64,000 nt of DNA from Barnesiella viscericola DSM 18177 (GTDB taxonomy: Bacteria > Bacteroidota > Bacteroidia > Bacteroidales > Barnesiellaceae), in assembly GCF_000512915.1 (NCBI RefSeq), contig NZ_CP007034.1, positions 2,604,501 to 2,668,500 of the forward strand, written 5' to 3'. Positions within the stretch are counted from its first letter, which is position 1; each line of letters opens with the position of its first letter. Positions 36,295 through 45,509 of this stretch are shown here, piece by piece. Made by a program: the position numbers and the translations under genes. The notes beneath the pieces were generated by a model. That model ran no database searches. It had not been told where the DNA came from and worked only from the letters and a program-made list of their open reading frames with translations.

Positions 36295-36309
36295 TTTCGT
36301 TCCAGTTTT

Positions 36310-37387
<1,078 letters not shown>

Positions 37388-37398
<11 letters not shown>

Positions 37399-37636
37399 GG
37401 TCGTCGGGGGTTAGGTAGTGAGCCAGCCGGTCGAAATCGGCCAGCGTCGCTTCGGCCTCCTCCCGGTCGAGTCGGGCGATGGCCATACCGGCATGGGCCA
37501 GAATAAAGTCGCCGGTAGAAGCGTCGACGTACTGAATGCAGATGGATTTGTACACGCCGCCGAAGTCGACGGTCGCCATACGCAGGGGCGTCGAGTCGTC
37601 GATGGCGATGATTTTTCCGGGAATAGCCAGGCACAT
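37388..37636 (-). CDS. hypC: Hydrogenase assembly chaperone HypC
   Basis: Small chaperone that carries the iron ligand group to the large subunit. The start is fixed at 37636 because the protein must begin MCLAIPGK, with the functional Cys at position 2; the frame is open back to 37669, but that start would hide the cysteine. This gives 82 residues, the family length. It is the first gene of the leftward hyp-hya unit and shares an 81-bp upstream region with the divergent hypF. Confidence 0.95.
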
Positions 37637-37717
37637 GAGGGTTCGGTTTTTACATATACCCCTGAACAACCATCGGCCTTGGATTGTTTAGAAAGCAATC
37701 TGAAAAAACGTTTGCAG
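37637..37717. promoter_or_regulatory. Divergent control region hypC / hypF with dyad repeats
   Basis: The 81-bp gap must start both hydrogenase units, yet shows no TAnnTTTG element on either strand. GATTG (37682-37686) and CAATC (37696-37700) form a 19-bp dyad, GATTGTTTAGAAAGCAATC, with 7 of 9 arm positions Watson-Crick paired. An imperfect repeat TGAACAACC (37663-37671) / GGATTGTTTA (37681-37690) overlaps it. These are candidate operators for a redox or hydrogen-linked regulator. Confidence 0.45.
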
Positions 37718-39997
37718 ATGAATCACTATCACATACATGTCAGGGGGCTTGTGCAGGGTGTGGGGTTCCGCCCCTGTATCTATCGCCTGGCTACCGAGAT
37801 GGGGTTGCACGGCTATGTGGAAAACAGTAACGACGGGGTGCTCATTGTGTTGCAGGCGACCGACGAGGAGAAGGAGCACTTTGTGCAGGCCTTGCCGCTC
37901 GTGGCTCCGGCCGTCGCTACTATCGAACGAATCGATGTCGAGGAGTGCCCGGCAAATTGCACCTACGATCGGTTCGAGATTGCTTCCAGCCGCAGCGAAG
38001 GCGACGAAATCACCCGCGTCAGTCCCGATATTGCCATCTGTCCCGAGTGCCTGCAAGACCGTCGGCGACAACCTCACCGCAAGGATTATCCCTTCATCAA
38101 CTGTACCCACTGCGGTCCCCGTTTCACCATTATCCAGGCGTTGCCCTACGACCGGGCGGTAACGACCATGAGCGACTTTGCCCTGTGCGATACCTGCCGC
38201 AGCGAATATGCCGATGTGACCGACCGCCGGTTTCATGCCCAGCCCATTGCCTGCAACCGTTGCGGCCCGGCCTACACGTTGTGCGATTCGGGCGGAGCCC
38301 GGGAACACGACTACCGGCACATCGTGAGCCGCATCGCCTCGGTGCTGACGGGCGGAGGCGTAGTGGCTCTGAAAAGTCTGGGTGGCTACAACCTGCTGTG
38401 CGATGCCGATAACGAGCAGGCGGTGACCCGGCTGCGGGAGGTGAAGGGGCGTTATGCCAAACCTCTGGCCGTGATGTACCGCGACGAGGCGACGGCCGCG
38501 GCCGATCTGGACCTGACCGACGAGGAGCGCCGGGCCCTGACCTCGTGGCGCCGTCCCATCGTGCTGTCGCACGAGCGCGCCCGTCACGCCCGCTGGCTCA
38601 ACGACGGTTATCATTCGCTGGGGGTTCTGCTGCCCTATATGGCGATACACTACGACCTGTTCGAGGCGGCTCCGTCGCTGCGGCGCATCGTGGTGACCAG
38701 TGGCAATCGCAGCGGCAATCCCATTGTCATTGCCGACGGTGAGGCGCACGACCTCTTCGACCCGCAGGTCGACCTGGTGGTGTCGTACAACCGCGAAATC
38801 TACAACCGGGTCGACGACTCGGTCGTGTGCGAATACGACGGTCTGTGCCGACCCGTGCGCCGGGCTCGGGGCTATACCCCCGAACCGCTGCACAATCTGC
38901 AATCCACCGAGGGCATCGTCGCCGTGGGGGCCGAGCAGGTGTCGAGCTTTGCCGTGGGAAAACACGACGATATTCTGTTGAGCCAGTATGTGGGCGAGTT
39001 GTCCCGTCGCGGAAACCTCGGTTTCTTCGAGGAGTCTTTTTCGCACTTCGCCCGCATCTTCCGCTTCCGTCCCCGCTGTGTGGTGTGTGACCTGCACCCC
39101 GACTATGCGGCTACGGTGTGGGGCGAGCGCTATGCCGCCGAGCACCAACTGCCGCTCTATCGGGTGCAGCATCATCACGCTCATGCCGCGGCGGTGATGG
39201 CCGAGTATGACCTGGCGGGCGAGGTGCTGGCCCTGTGTCTCGACGGCACGGGCTATGGCGACGACTGCACGATATGGGGCGGGGAGCTGTTGCGCTGTTC
39301 GCGCAGCCGGTACACCCGGTTGTCGCATCAGCCCTATCTGCCCATGCCGGGAGGCGATGTGGCGGCCCGCGAGCCGTGGCGCATGGCCGTTTCGCTGCTC
39401 TATTCGCTCTATGGCGAGTCGATGCCGTTGCCCCACGATTTTGTGGAGCGAATCGGTGCCGACCGCATCAGACTGGTGTGCCGCATGATAGCCCGCCGCA
39501 TCAACACGCCGCTGAGTTCGGGGGCGGGACGCCTCTTCGATGCCGTGGCCTCGTTGCTGGGGGTGGCCGATTTCAACCGCTATCAGGCCGAGGCTCCGCA
39601 GAAGCTGGAACAGCTGGCCGAAGGGTCGGCCGAGCGGCTCTATCCCTTCGACCCCGACAACCCCCTCGATATTTCATGGCTGGTGGTAGCCGTGGTCGAC
39701 GAGTTGAACCGGGGGATACCCCGCAGTGAGATTGCCGGAGCTTTTCATGCGACCTATGCGGCCATGTGGTGTGCCGAGGTGGTGCGCCAGGCTGCACAGC
39801 AGAAACTTTCGCGCGTGGTTCTCTCGGGGGGGGTGTTGCAGAACAAGCGGCTGGTCGACCGTTTGATGAACCTGCTGCGTCAAGCCGGGTTACAACCCTA
39901 TCTGCCGGCCGTCGTTCCCTGCAACGATGCCGGTATCGCCGTGGGGCAGATGGCCGTTGCCGCCGCCTGGCTCGAAGAGCGGGAGAGAAAGCGATAG
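37718..39997 (+). CDS. hypF: Carbamoyltransferase HypF
   Basis: Uses carbamoyl phosphate and ATP to carbamoylate HypE, the first step of cyanide ligand synthesis. The 759-residue protein has an acylphosphatase domain (HIHVRGLVQGVGFRPC, residues 5-20), two zinc-finger-like Cys motifs (CPECLQ...CTHCGPRF, CDTCRSEY...CNRCGP), a YrdC-like domain (about 200-380), and a Kae1-like carbamoyltransferase domain with H485-H487 and H489 in HHHAH. ATG 37718 is chosen because it starts the acylphosphatase strand; an earlier in-frame ATG (37418) lies inside hypC. Followed by hypA after 12 bp. Confidence 0.96.
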   Translation: MNHYHIHVRGLVQGVGFRPCIYRLATEMGLHGYVENSNDGVLIVLQATDEEKEHFVQALPLVAPAVATIERIDVEECPANCTYDRFEIASSRSEGDEITRVSPDIAICPECLQDRRRQPHRKDYPFINCTHCGPRFTIIQALPYDRAVTTMSDFALCDTCRSEYADVTDRRFHAQPIACNRCGPAYTLCDSGGAREHDYRHIVSRIASVLTGGGVVALKSLGGYNLLCDADNEQAVTRLREVKGRYAKPLAVMYRDEATAAADLDLTDEERRALTSWRRPIVLSHERARHARWLNDGYHSLGVLLPYMAIHYDLFEAAPSLRRIVVTSGNRSGNPIVIADGEAHDLFDPQVDLVVSYNREIYNRVDDSVVCEYDGLCRPVRRARGYTPEPLHNLQSTEGIVAVGAEQVSSFAVGKHDDILLSQYVGELSRRGNLGFFEESFSHFARIFRFRPRCVVCDLHPDYAATVWGERYAAEHQLPLYRVQHHHAHAAAVMAEYDLAGEVLALCLDGTGYGDDCTIWGGELLRCSRSRYTRLSHQPYLPMPGGDVAAREPWRMAVSLLYSLYGESMPLPHDFVERIGADRIRLVCRMIARRINTPLSSGAGRLFDAVASLLGVADFNRYQAEAPQKLEQLAEGSAERLYPFDPDNPLDISWLVVAVVDELNRGIPRSEIAGAFHATYAAMWCAEVVRQAAQQKLSRVVLSGGVLQNKRLVDRLMNLLRQAGLQPYLPAVVPCNDAGIAVGQMAVAAAWLEERERKR

Positions 39998-40009
39998 GAG
40001 GTAGGAGCG

Positions 40010-40369
40010 ATGCACGAATTGTCGTTGGCTTGTAGTGTGTTGGAGTTGGTCGGTAGCGAAATGCAACGGCATGGAGCCGGTACCCTGCGGAGCGTCGAGG
40101 TGACGGTGGGCGAGTTGTCGGGCGTCGATAGCGAGGCGTTTGTCTTTTCGTTGCAGATGGTTCTCGACCGCAGTGCCTATGCCGGAGCTCGGGTCTCCCT
40201 CACCCGGGTACCGCCCCGGTCGCACTGTACCGTTTGCGGGGCCGACTTTGAGCCGACCTCGTTCTATATGCCCTGTCCGCAGTGCGGCAGCCATGCCACG
40301 CGACTGGTGGCGGGACAGGAGTTTCGGCTCTCGTCGCTGACGGTCGAGACCGATGAAGATAAACCGTAA
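40010..40369 (+). CDS. hypA: Hydrogenase nickel-insertion protein HypA
   Basis: Nickel metallochaperone acting with HypB on the large subunit. The 119 residues begin MHELSLA, where His2 is a nickel ligand, and contain the structural zinc site C73-x2-C76 and C89-x2-C92. Size and layout are typical. It lies between hypF and hypB in the rightward unit. Confidence 0.96.
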   Translation: MHELSLACSVLELVGSEMQRHGAGTLRSVEVTVGELSGVDSEAFVFSLQMVLDRSAYAGARVSLTRVPPRSHCTVCGADFEPTSFYMPCPQCGSHATRLVAGQEFRLSSLTVETDEDKP

Positions 40370-40399
40370 CAAAATCATTAAACAAAATCATAAGAAACT

Positions 40400-41149
40400 A
40401 TGTGTAGCACTTGTGGTTGTGGCAATCGGGAGATGAGCCACGAAGAGATGCACCGTCGAGGTCTGCCTCATGCGCACGGCACGGCGGTCGATATTGCCGT
40501 AGAGCAAGATATATTGAGTGACAACAATCGGGTAGCCCGCGAGAATCGTGACCGTTGGAGTGCGATGGGTTGTGTCGCCATCAATCTGGTCAGTTCGCCG
40601 GGGTCAGGCAAGACGACCCTGCTCGAGCAGACTATCGTACATCTGGGGGAACAGGGATTCTACCGGGTGGCTGTCATCGAGGGCGATCAGCACACCGATT
40701 ACGATGCCGACCGCATCAGACGGCTGGGTGTGCCTGCCGTGCAAATCAATACCCACAACGGGTGCCATCTCGATGCCCGTATGGTGGCTGCGGCTGCCGA
40801 CGAGTTGCCGGTGAACGATTCGCTGCTCTTTATCGAGAATGTGGGCAACCTGGTGTGTCCCGCCATGTTCGATCTGGGCGAGCATCTGCGGGTGGTGGTG
40901 TTGAGTGTGACCGAGGGCGACGACAAACCGTTGAAGTATCCCTACATGTTTGCGGGGGCCGACGTCTGTGTCGTCAACAAGACCGACCTGCTGCCCTATG
41001 TCGACAGCCGTCTCGACCGGTTGAAGGAGAATGCCTTGAAAATCAATCCCGATATTCGTTTCTTCGAGACCTCGGCCACACAAGGCACGGGGCTCGATGC
41101 GTGGTGCGACTTTCTGTGCGGGTGTCTCGAAAGAAAGGAGGCCATATGA
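40400..41149 (+). CDS. hypB: Hydrogenase nickel-incorporation GTPase HypB
   Basis: GTPase that drives nickel delivery. The 249-residue protein begins MCSTCGCGN, the high-affinity N-terminal CxxCGC nickel motif, then a short His-containing segment (HEEMHRRGLPHAHG). The G domain has P-loop SSPGSGKTT (residues 65-73), the metal-site segments INTHNGCHLDARM and ENVGNLVCPAMFDLGE, and the guanine-specificity motif NKTD. Its stop overlaps the start of the methyltransferase gene (ATGA). Confidence 0.96.
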   Translation: MCSTCGCGNREMSHEEMHRRGLPHAHGTAVDIAVEQDILSDNNRVARENRDRWSAMGCVAINLVSSPGSGKTTLLEQTIVHLGEQGFYRVAVIEGDQHTDYDADRIRRLGVPAVQINTHNGCHLDARMVAAAADELPVNDSLLFIENVGNLVCPAMFDLGEHLRVVVLSVTEGDDKPLKYPYMFAGADVCVVNKTDLLPYVDSRLDRLKENALKINPDIRFFETSATQGTGLDAWCDFLCGCLERKEAI

Positions 41150-41775
41150 ATTTCTTCGACGAAATGGCCGGCGTGTGGGACCGCACCAGCCGACCCGATG
41201 CCGACAGGCTCGGGAATATCCTGTCGATACTGCACCTGTCGGAAGGCGAAAAGGTACTCGATGTGGGTACGGGCACGGGAGTGATGATACCCTTTATCCG
41301 CGAGCGGGTGGGCCCCTATACACCCATCGTGGCGGTAGACAGTTCGGAGAAGATGTTGCGCGAGGCCTCGTGGCGCTATGCGGGCGAGGGGGTGCATTTC
41401 ATTCAGGCCGATGTGGAGCGCGACCGTCTGGCCGGGCGTTTCGATGCCATCGTACTCTATTCGGTCTTTCCTCACTTTCGCTACCCGGTCGACACGATAG
41501 CCCGGCTGGTGACCGACAACCTCTGCTGCGGAGGTCGCCTGCTCATCGCCCACACGCAGGGGCGGAAGCACCTGAACCAGATACATGAGCGGTTGCTCTC
41601 GCGGGTCTTTTCGCGCCAGCTGTTGCCGGCGGCCGAGCAGGCTGCACAGTTTACCCGGGTGGGGCTCACCGTCACCTCGTTTGGCGAGACCGACGACTAT
41701 TACTACCTGTTGTTGCAGCGGGTAGGAGTGGGGCACGAGTTGAGCGTGTCGATTGCCGAGGCTATCTACGGGTAG
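41146..41775 (+). CDS. Class I SAM-dependent methyltransferase coupled to hypB
   Basis: 209-residue cytoplasmic methyltransferase of unknown substrate. Motif I VLDVGTGTGVMIP, the acidic end of strand 2 (IVAVDSSEKML) and FIQADVERD identify the SAM-binding fold. HFRYPVDTIARLVTDNLCCGGRLLIAHTQGRKHLNQIH corresponds to the post-core region of ubiquinone/arsenite-type methyltransferases. The ATG overlaps the hypB stop by 4 bp and is preceded by AAAGGAG, a clear ribosome-binding sequence that is unusual in this window. It is the last gene of the hypF-hypA-hypB unit, so a role linked to hydrogen or quinone metabolism is possible but unproven. Its 3' end overlaps convergent mnmD by 14 bp. Confidence 0.85.
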   Translation: MNFFDEMAGVWDRTSRPDADRLGNILSILHLSEGEKVLDVGTGTGVMIPFIRERVGPYTPIVAVDSSEKMLREASWRYAGEGVHFIQADVERDRLAGRFDAIVLYSVFPHFRYPVDTIARLVTDNLCCGGRLLIAHTQGRKHLNQIHERLLSRVFSRQLLPAAEQAAQFTRVGLTVTSFGETDDYYYLLLQRVGVGHELSVSIAEAIYG

Positions 41776-42448
41776 CTTCGGCCGCCTTGGAGGCTCGCAG
41801 AATCTCCCGTTTGCCGTGAGGCGGACCGGGCAGCCGCTCGACCGTGAAGCCGATGGCTTGCAGCCGTCGCCTGATTTCGCCCTTGGCACAATAGGTGGTG
41901 AGAATGCCGCCGGGCGTCAGGTGGTCGTAGAGGTGACGGAAGAGAGCTTCGCTCCACAGCTCGGGCTGTTTCTCGGGGGCAAAGGCGTCGAAGTAGACCA
42001 CATCGTATAGACCCTCGACCGGAGTACAGGTGAGGTCGGCATGGCGTTTGAGCAGCGTGAAATTCGGAGTAATCTCGACCGGTCGCTCCCATTCGCAACG
42101 GTGCAGCCGGGCAAAGGTAGGAGCCATGGAGGGATCGATGCGGTCGGGGTAGTCGAGCTGGGCAGCCAGTTCGGGTGCGAGCGGGTAGAGCTCGAAGGCC
42201 GTGTAGCGTATGTGCCACCCCGTTTGTTGCGCTTCGAGCAGGGTGAGCCAGGCGTTCAGGCCGGTGCCGAACCCCACTTCGAGCAGATTGATTTCGCTTT
42301 TCCTCCGCGCCCGCAGGGCCATGTCGATATAGACGTGGCGCGCCTCGGTCAGCGCCCCCTTGGTCGAGTGGTAATGCTCGTCGAGGTCGGGGCGGTAGAG
42401 GGTAGGCACTCCATCGGCAGTCGGTTCGATGACAATCGGGTGGCTCAT
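41762..42448 (-). CDS. mnmD: tRNA 5-methylaminomethyl-2-thiouridine methyltransferase
   Basis: Methylates nm5s2U to mnm5s2U at wobble position 34 in tRNAs for Glu, Gln and Lys. The 228-residue product is the stand-alone MnmD form without the FAD-dependent MnmC oxidase domain. It has the family signatures HYHSTKGALTEARHVYI, LEVGFGTGLNAWL (SAM site) and YFDAFAPEKQPELWSEALF (DUF752). The start at 42448 (MSHPIVIEP) suits the family; the frame is open to 42487. A TACCTTTG -7 element (42474-42481, minus) lies just upstream. Convergent with the preceding methyltransferase gene. Confidence 0.92.
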   Translation of the reverse strand: MSHPIVIEPTADGVPTLYRPDLDEHYHSTKGALTEARHVYIDMALRARRKSEINLLEVGFGTGLNAWLTLLEAQQTGWHIRYTAFELYPLAPELAAQLDYPDRIDPSMAPTFARLHRCEWERPVEITPNFTLLKRHADLTCTPVEGLYDVVYFDAFAPEKQPELWSEALFRHLYDHLTPGGILTTYCAKGEIRRRLQAIGFTVERLPGPPHGKREILRASKAAEATRR

Positions 42449-42574
42449 GGGTCGATGTAAAGCGGTTGGGAAACAAAGGTAAGACAATCTTTTGAGAAAG
42501 TGAGCTCGTGAAAAAAATTCCGAGTAGTGAAAGAATTTAAAACAAATGTAATATGATATTCATACGCTGCGGCC

Positions 42575-42582
42575 TATCTTTG
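42575..42582 (+). promoter_or_regulatory. -7 element upstream of the phosphate-transport pair
   Basis: TATCTTTG with no good -33 match. Transcription would start near 42589 and leave an approximately 100-nt leader before ATG 42688. Nothing else is recognised in 42449-42687. Confidence 0.45.
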
Positions 42583-42687
42583 TCACAGACAAAGCATACA
42601 GCGAGTTATCGCCCTCGCTCTGCCCCAAAGGGGGCGGACCGACAGCCCTTTTGAAGCGACAGTGTTAAATATATATACGATAAGACG

Positions 42688-43335
42688 ATGAAAAATTCCT
42701 TTTTTAGCCGGTTTACTCCCAAAGAACCCAAGTTTTTCCCTTTGTTGAAACAGTTGTCCGAGGTGCTGGTATCCTCGTCGGCCGTACTGGTCGAGAGCAT
42801 GAACTACGACCGGGCCGATGAACGCGATTCATACTACAAGCGCATCAAGGATTTGGAGCGCGAGGGTGACCGTCTGGCCCACCGCATCTTCGACGAGTTA
42901 GGCACCACCTTCATCACCCCCTTCGACCGGGAGGATATTCAGGCGCTGGCTTCGCACATGGACGATGTCATCGACGGCATAAACAGCTGTGCCAAGCGTA
43001 TCTCCATCTACAAGCCCCGCCCCATCGGCGAGAGCGGCAAGGAGTTGAGTCTGCTGGTGCAACAGGAGGCCGATTGCATTTGCAAGGCGATGGACGAGCT
43101 CGAACGCTTCCGCAAGAACCCTGCTCAGCTGCGCGAGTATTGCACCCGGCTGCACGACATCGAGAACCAGGCCGACGACGTGTATGAACACTTTATCAAG
43201 CGGCTCTTCGAGGAGGAGAAAGATTGCATCGAGATTATCAAGATAAAGGAGATCATGCAGATTCTCGAAAAGACCACCGACTCGGCCGAGCATGTGGGCA
43301 AGGTGTTGCGAACGTTGATTGTGAAATATGCCTAA
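42688..43335 (+). CDS. DUF47 (PhoU-like) phosphate-transport accessory protein
   Basis: 215-residue all-helical cytoplasmic protein of the DUF47/TIGR00153 family, distantly related to PhoU and almost always encoded next to Pit transporters, where it probably modulates phosphate uptake. Characteristic segments are RIKDLEREGDRLAHRIFDEL, TPFDREDIQALASHMDDVIDGIN and LHDIENQADDVYEHFIKRLFEEEKD. It is 12 bp upstream of the transporter gene, forming one operon. Confidence 0.92.
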   Translation: MKNSFFSRFTPKEPKFFPLLKQLSEVLVSSSAVLVESMNYDRADERDSYYKRIKDLEREGDRLAHRIFDELGTTFITPFDREDIQALASHMDDVIDGINSCAKRISIYKPRPIGESGKELSLLVQQEADCICKAMDELERFRKNPAQLREYCTRLHDIENQADDVYEHFIKRLFEEEKDCIEIIKIKEIMQILEKTTDSAEHVGKVLRTLIVKYA

Positions 43336-43347
43336 CCCGGTGGTGAG

Positions 43348-44364
43348 ATGGAGTTACTCATAATTATCATTGTCCTGGCGCTGCTGTTCGATTTTATCAA
43401 CGGCTTTCACGATGCAGCCAATTCGATTGCAACCATTGTGTCGACCAAGGTGCTCACCCCCTTTCAGGCGGTCTTGTGGGCTGCGGTCTTTAACTTTGTC
43501 GCCTTCTTCATTGCCAAGTATATCATTGGTGGCTTCGGCATTGCCAACACCGTCTCCAAGACGGTGGTCGAGGAGTTTATCACGCTGCCCATCATCTTGT
43601 CGGGAATCATTGCCGCCATCATCTGGAACCTCTTCACGTGGTGGAAGGGAATCCCCTCGTCCTCGTCGCACACGCTTATCGGCGGGTTTGCCGGGGCGGC
43701 CATCATGGCAAGCGGTTTCGGCGCGATACAGCTCAATATCATTCTCAAAATAGCCGCCTTCATCTTTCTGGCACCGTTCATCGGTATGGTGGTAGCCTTC
43801 GGCTTCACGATACTGGTGCTCTATATCTGCCGACGGGCACAGCCGCACAGGGCCGAGATGTGGTTCAAGCGGTTGCAGCTGGTATCGTCGGCGATGTTCA
43901 GCATAGGCCACGGCCTGAACGACTCGCAGAAGGTGATGGGTATCATCGCCGCCGCGCTCATTGCCGCCCACTCCATGGGGCTGGGAGCCGGTATCAACAG
44001 CATTGCCGACCTGCCCGACTGGGTAGCCTTTGCCTGCTTCACGGCCATCTCGCTGGGCACGATGTCGGGCGGTTGGAAGATTGTCAAGACGATGGGTACG
44101 AAGATTACCAAGGTGACTCCGCTCGAAGGCGTTGTGGCCGAGACGGCGGGAGCCTTTACCCTCTATCTGACCGAGTTCCTGAAAATCCCGGTGAGTACCA
44201 CCCACACCATTACGGGTGCCATCATCGGCGTGGGAGCCACCAAACGGTTGTCGGCCGTGCGCTGGGGCGTGACGAAAGACCTGTGGGTGGCCTGGATTCT
44301 CACCATACCGGTGAGTGCCCTGTTGGCCGCCGGTATCTATGGCCTGGTTTCCCTCTTTCTGTGA
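43348..44364 (+). CDS. Inorganic phosphate transporter, Pit family
   Basis: Inner-membrane low-affinity phosphate permease (PiT/PHO-4 family), probably carrying metal-phosphate with protons or sodium. The 338 residues have about ten hydrophobic segments and the duplicated PiT signature: FDFINGFHDAANSIATIVSTKVLTP at the N terminus and GAFTLYLTEFLKIPVSTTHTITGAIIGVG at the C terminus, plus GHGLNDSQKVMGIIAAAL. Cotranscribed with the DUF47 gene. Confidence 0.95.
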   Translation: MELLIIIIVLALLFDFINGFHDAANSIATIVSTKVLTPFQAVLWAAVFNFVAFFIAKYIIGGFGIANTVSKTVVEEFITLPIILSGIIAAIIWNLFTWWKGIPSSSSHTLIGGFAGAAIMASGFGAIQLNIILKIAAFIFLAPFIGMVVAFGFTILVLYICRRAQPHRAEMWFKRLQLVSSAMFSIGHGLNDSQKVMGIIAAALIAAHSMGLGAGINSIADLPDWVAFACFTAISLGTMSGGWKIVKTMGTKITKVTPLEGVVAETAGAFTLYLTEFLKIPVSTTHTITGAIIGVGATKRLSAVRWGVTKDLWVAWILTIPVSALLAAGIYGLVSLFL

Positions 44365-44442
44365 AGCTGTCGCACAGGGGTGACCGGGACTGCCGAGTAG
44401 CCCACTTGGGATAGATAATTGAAAGAAAAAACAGGTAAAAAG

Positions 44443-44473
44443 TTTGTTTTTCGATTTTAATATACTATATTTG
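44443..44473 (+). promoter_or_regulatory. Promoter of the his operon
   Basis: TTTG (44443-44446) and TATATTTG (44466-44473) with a 19-bp spacer, a full match to the Bacteroidetes consensus. The predicted start near 44480 is about 16 nt before the leader peptide. Confidence 0.8.
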
Positions 44474-44495
44474 TCGAGAATTATAATTAGACCTT

Positions 44496-44555
44496 ATGTT
44501 GTTTTTGTCTCTGCATCACCATCATTTGCATATTCCTTACGGAGGAGTACGGTGA
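44496..44555 (+). CDS. hisL: Histidine leader peptide
   Basis: A 19-codon frame reading MLFLSLHHHHLHIPYGGVR, with five His codons in six positions (CAT CAC CAT CAT TTG CAT), between the his promoter and a terminator hairpin. This is the classical design of a histidine attenuation leader: a ribosome stalled on the His run for lack of charged tRNA-His favours the antiterminator. Position and content make this the best small gene of the window, although it is too short for usual gene finders. Confidence 0.85.
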   Translation: MLFLSLHHHHLHIPYGGVR

Positions 44556-44623
44556 GTGGCGCATATAAGAATCGCATGGGAAATATATTGTAGGCTTACC
44601 GTTACGCGGCAAGCCTTTTTTTA
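44536..44623 (+). promoter_or_regulatory. his attenuator (pause, antiterminator and terminator hairpins)
   Basis: Three mutually exclusive pairings can be drawn. CTTAC (44536-44540) with GTGAG (44552-44556) is a pause-type hairpin over the end of the leader peptide. CGGTGAG (44550-44556) with CTTACCG (44595-44601) is the antiterminator, with one G-T pair. AGGCTT-A-CCG (44592-44601) with CGG-C-AAGCCT (44607-44616) is the terminator, with one A-C mismatch, followed by TTTTTT. The antiterminator uses the 5' arm of the terminator, as attenuation requires. Confidence 0.8.
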
Positions 44624-44656
44624 TTTTAAGACAATTAAAAGAAGAGAGTGTCTGTT

Positions 44657-45508
44657 ATGTTGAGAATTGCCATTCAGTCGAAAGGTCGGCTCTATGATGA
44701 GTCGATGGCTCTGTTGGAAGAGGCCGGCATCAAGTTGCCGGGCGGTAAAAGAACCTTGTTGGTCCCGGCTCGGAATTTCCCGATTGAGGTGTTGTTTCTG
44801 CGAGACGACGACATTCCCGAGTCGGTAGCCTCGGGTGTGGCCGATGTGGGTATTGTGGGATTGAACGAAGTGTTGGAAAAGCGTTGCCCCGTGGGGGTGC
44901 TTAAAAAGTTGGGTTTCGGGCGGTGCCGTCTGTCGCTGGCCATACCGCAGGATATTGACTATCCGGGGCGCGACTGGTTCACGGGGAAGAAGATAGCCAC
45001 CTCTTATCCCGGAATCCTGTCCGATTATCTGCACCGCAACGGCATCGAAGCCGATATTCACGTCATTACCGGCTCGGTAGAGATTGCTCCGGGTATCCGG
45101 TTGGCCGATGCCATCTTCGACATCGTGAGCTCGGGCAGTACGTTGGTGAGCAACCGCTTGAAAGAGGTGGAGCAGGTGGTGGAGTCGGAGGCGGTGCTCA
45201 TCGGTACCGACTCGCTGTCGGGCGAGAAACAGGAGATTCTCGACGAACTGATTTTCCGGTTCGAGTCGGTACAGGCGGCCGACGACAAGAAATACATTCT
45301 CATGAATGTGCCGCAGACCAAACTCGACGACGTGCTGGCGGTGCTGCCGGGCATCAAGAGCCCCACGGTCATGCCGCTGGCCGACCCCGCCTGGTGCTCG
45401 GTGCACACGGTGCTCGACGAGAAACGTTTTTGGGAGATAATTAACCGGTTGAAGGCCGCAGGTGCCGAAGGTATCGTGGTGCTCGACATTGAAAAGATGA
45501 TATTGTAG
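44657..45508 (+). CDS. hisG: ATP phosphoribosyltransferase, long form
   Basis: First enzyme of histidine biosynthesis, joining PRPP to ATP. The 283 residues make this the long HisG form: two catalytic lobes (LRIAIQSKGRLYDES, VGIVGLNEVLE, IVSSGSTLVSNRLKE) plus a C-terminal PII-like domain (KYILMNVPQTKLDDVLAVLPGIKSPTVMPL) that binds histidine for feedback inhibition. ATG 44657 is preferred over a GTG at 44648. First structural gene behind the attenuator. Confidence 0.96.
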   Translation: MLRIAIQSKGRLYDESMALLEEAGIKLPGGKRTLLVPARNFPIEVLFLRDDDIPESVASGVADVGIVGLNEVLEKRCPVGVLKKLGFGRCRLSLAIPQDIDYPGRDWFTGKKIATSYPGILSDYLHRNGIEADIHVITGSVEIAPGIRLADAIFDIVSSGSTLVSNRLKEVEQVVESEAVLIGTDSLSGEKQEILDELIFRFESVQAADDKKYILMNVPQTKLDDVLAVLPGIKSPTVMPLADPAWCSVHTVLDEKRFWEIINRLKAAGAEGIVVLDIEKMIL

Positions 45509-45509
45509 T

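Noticed and set aside
44648-44656. GTG start three codons upstream of hisG
   Set aside because: HisG proteins start at the MLRIAIQSKGR segment, and ATG 44657 fits without an extension.
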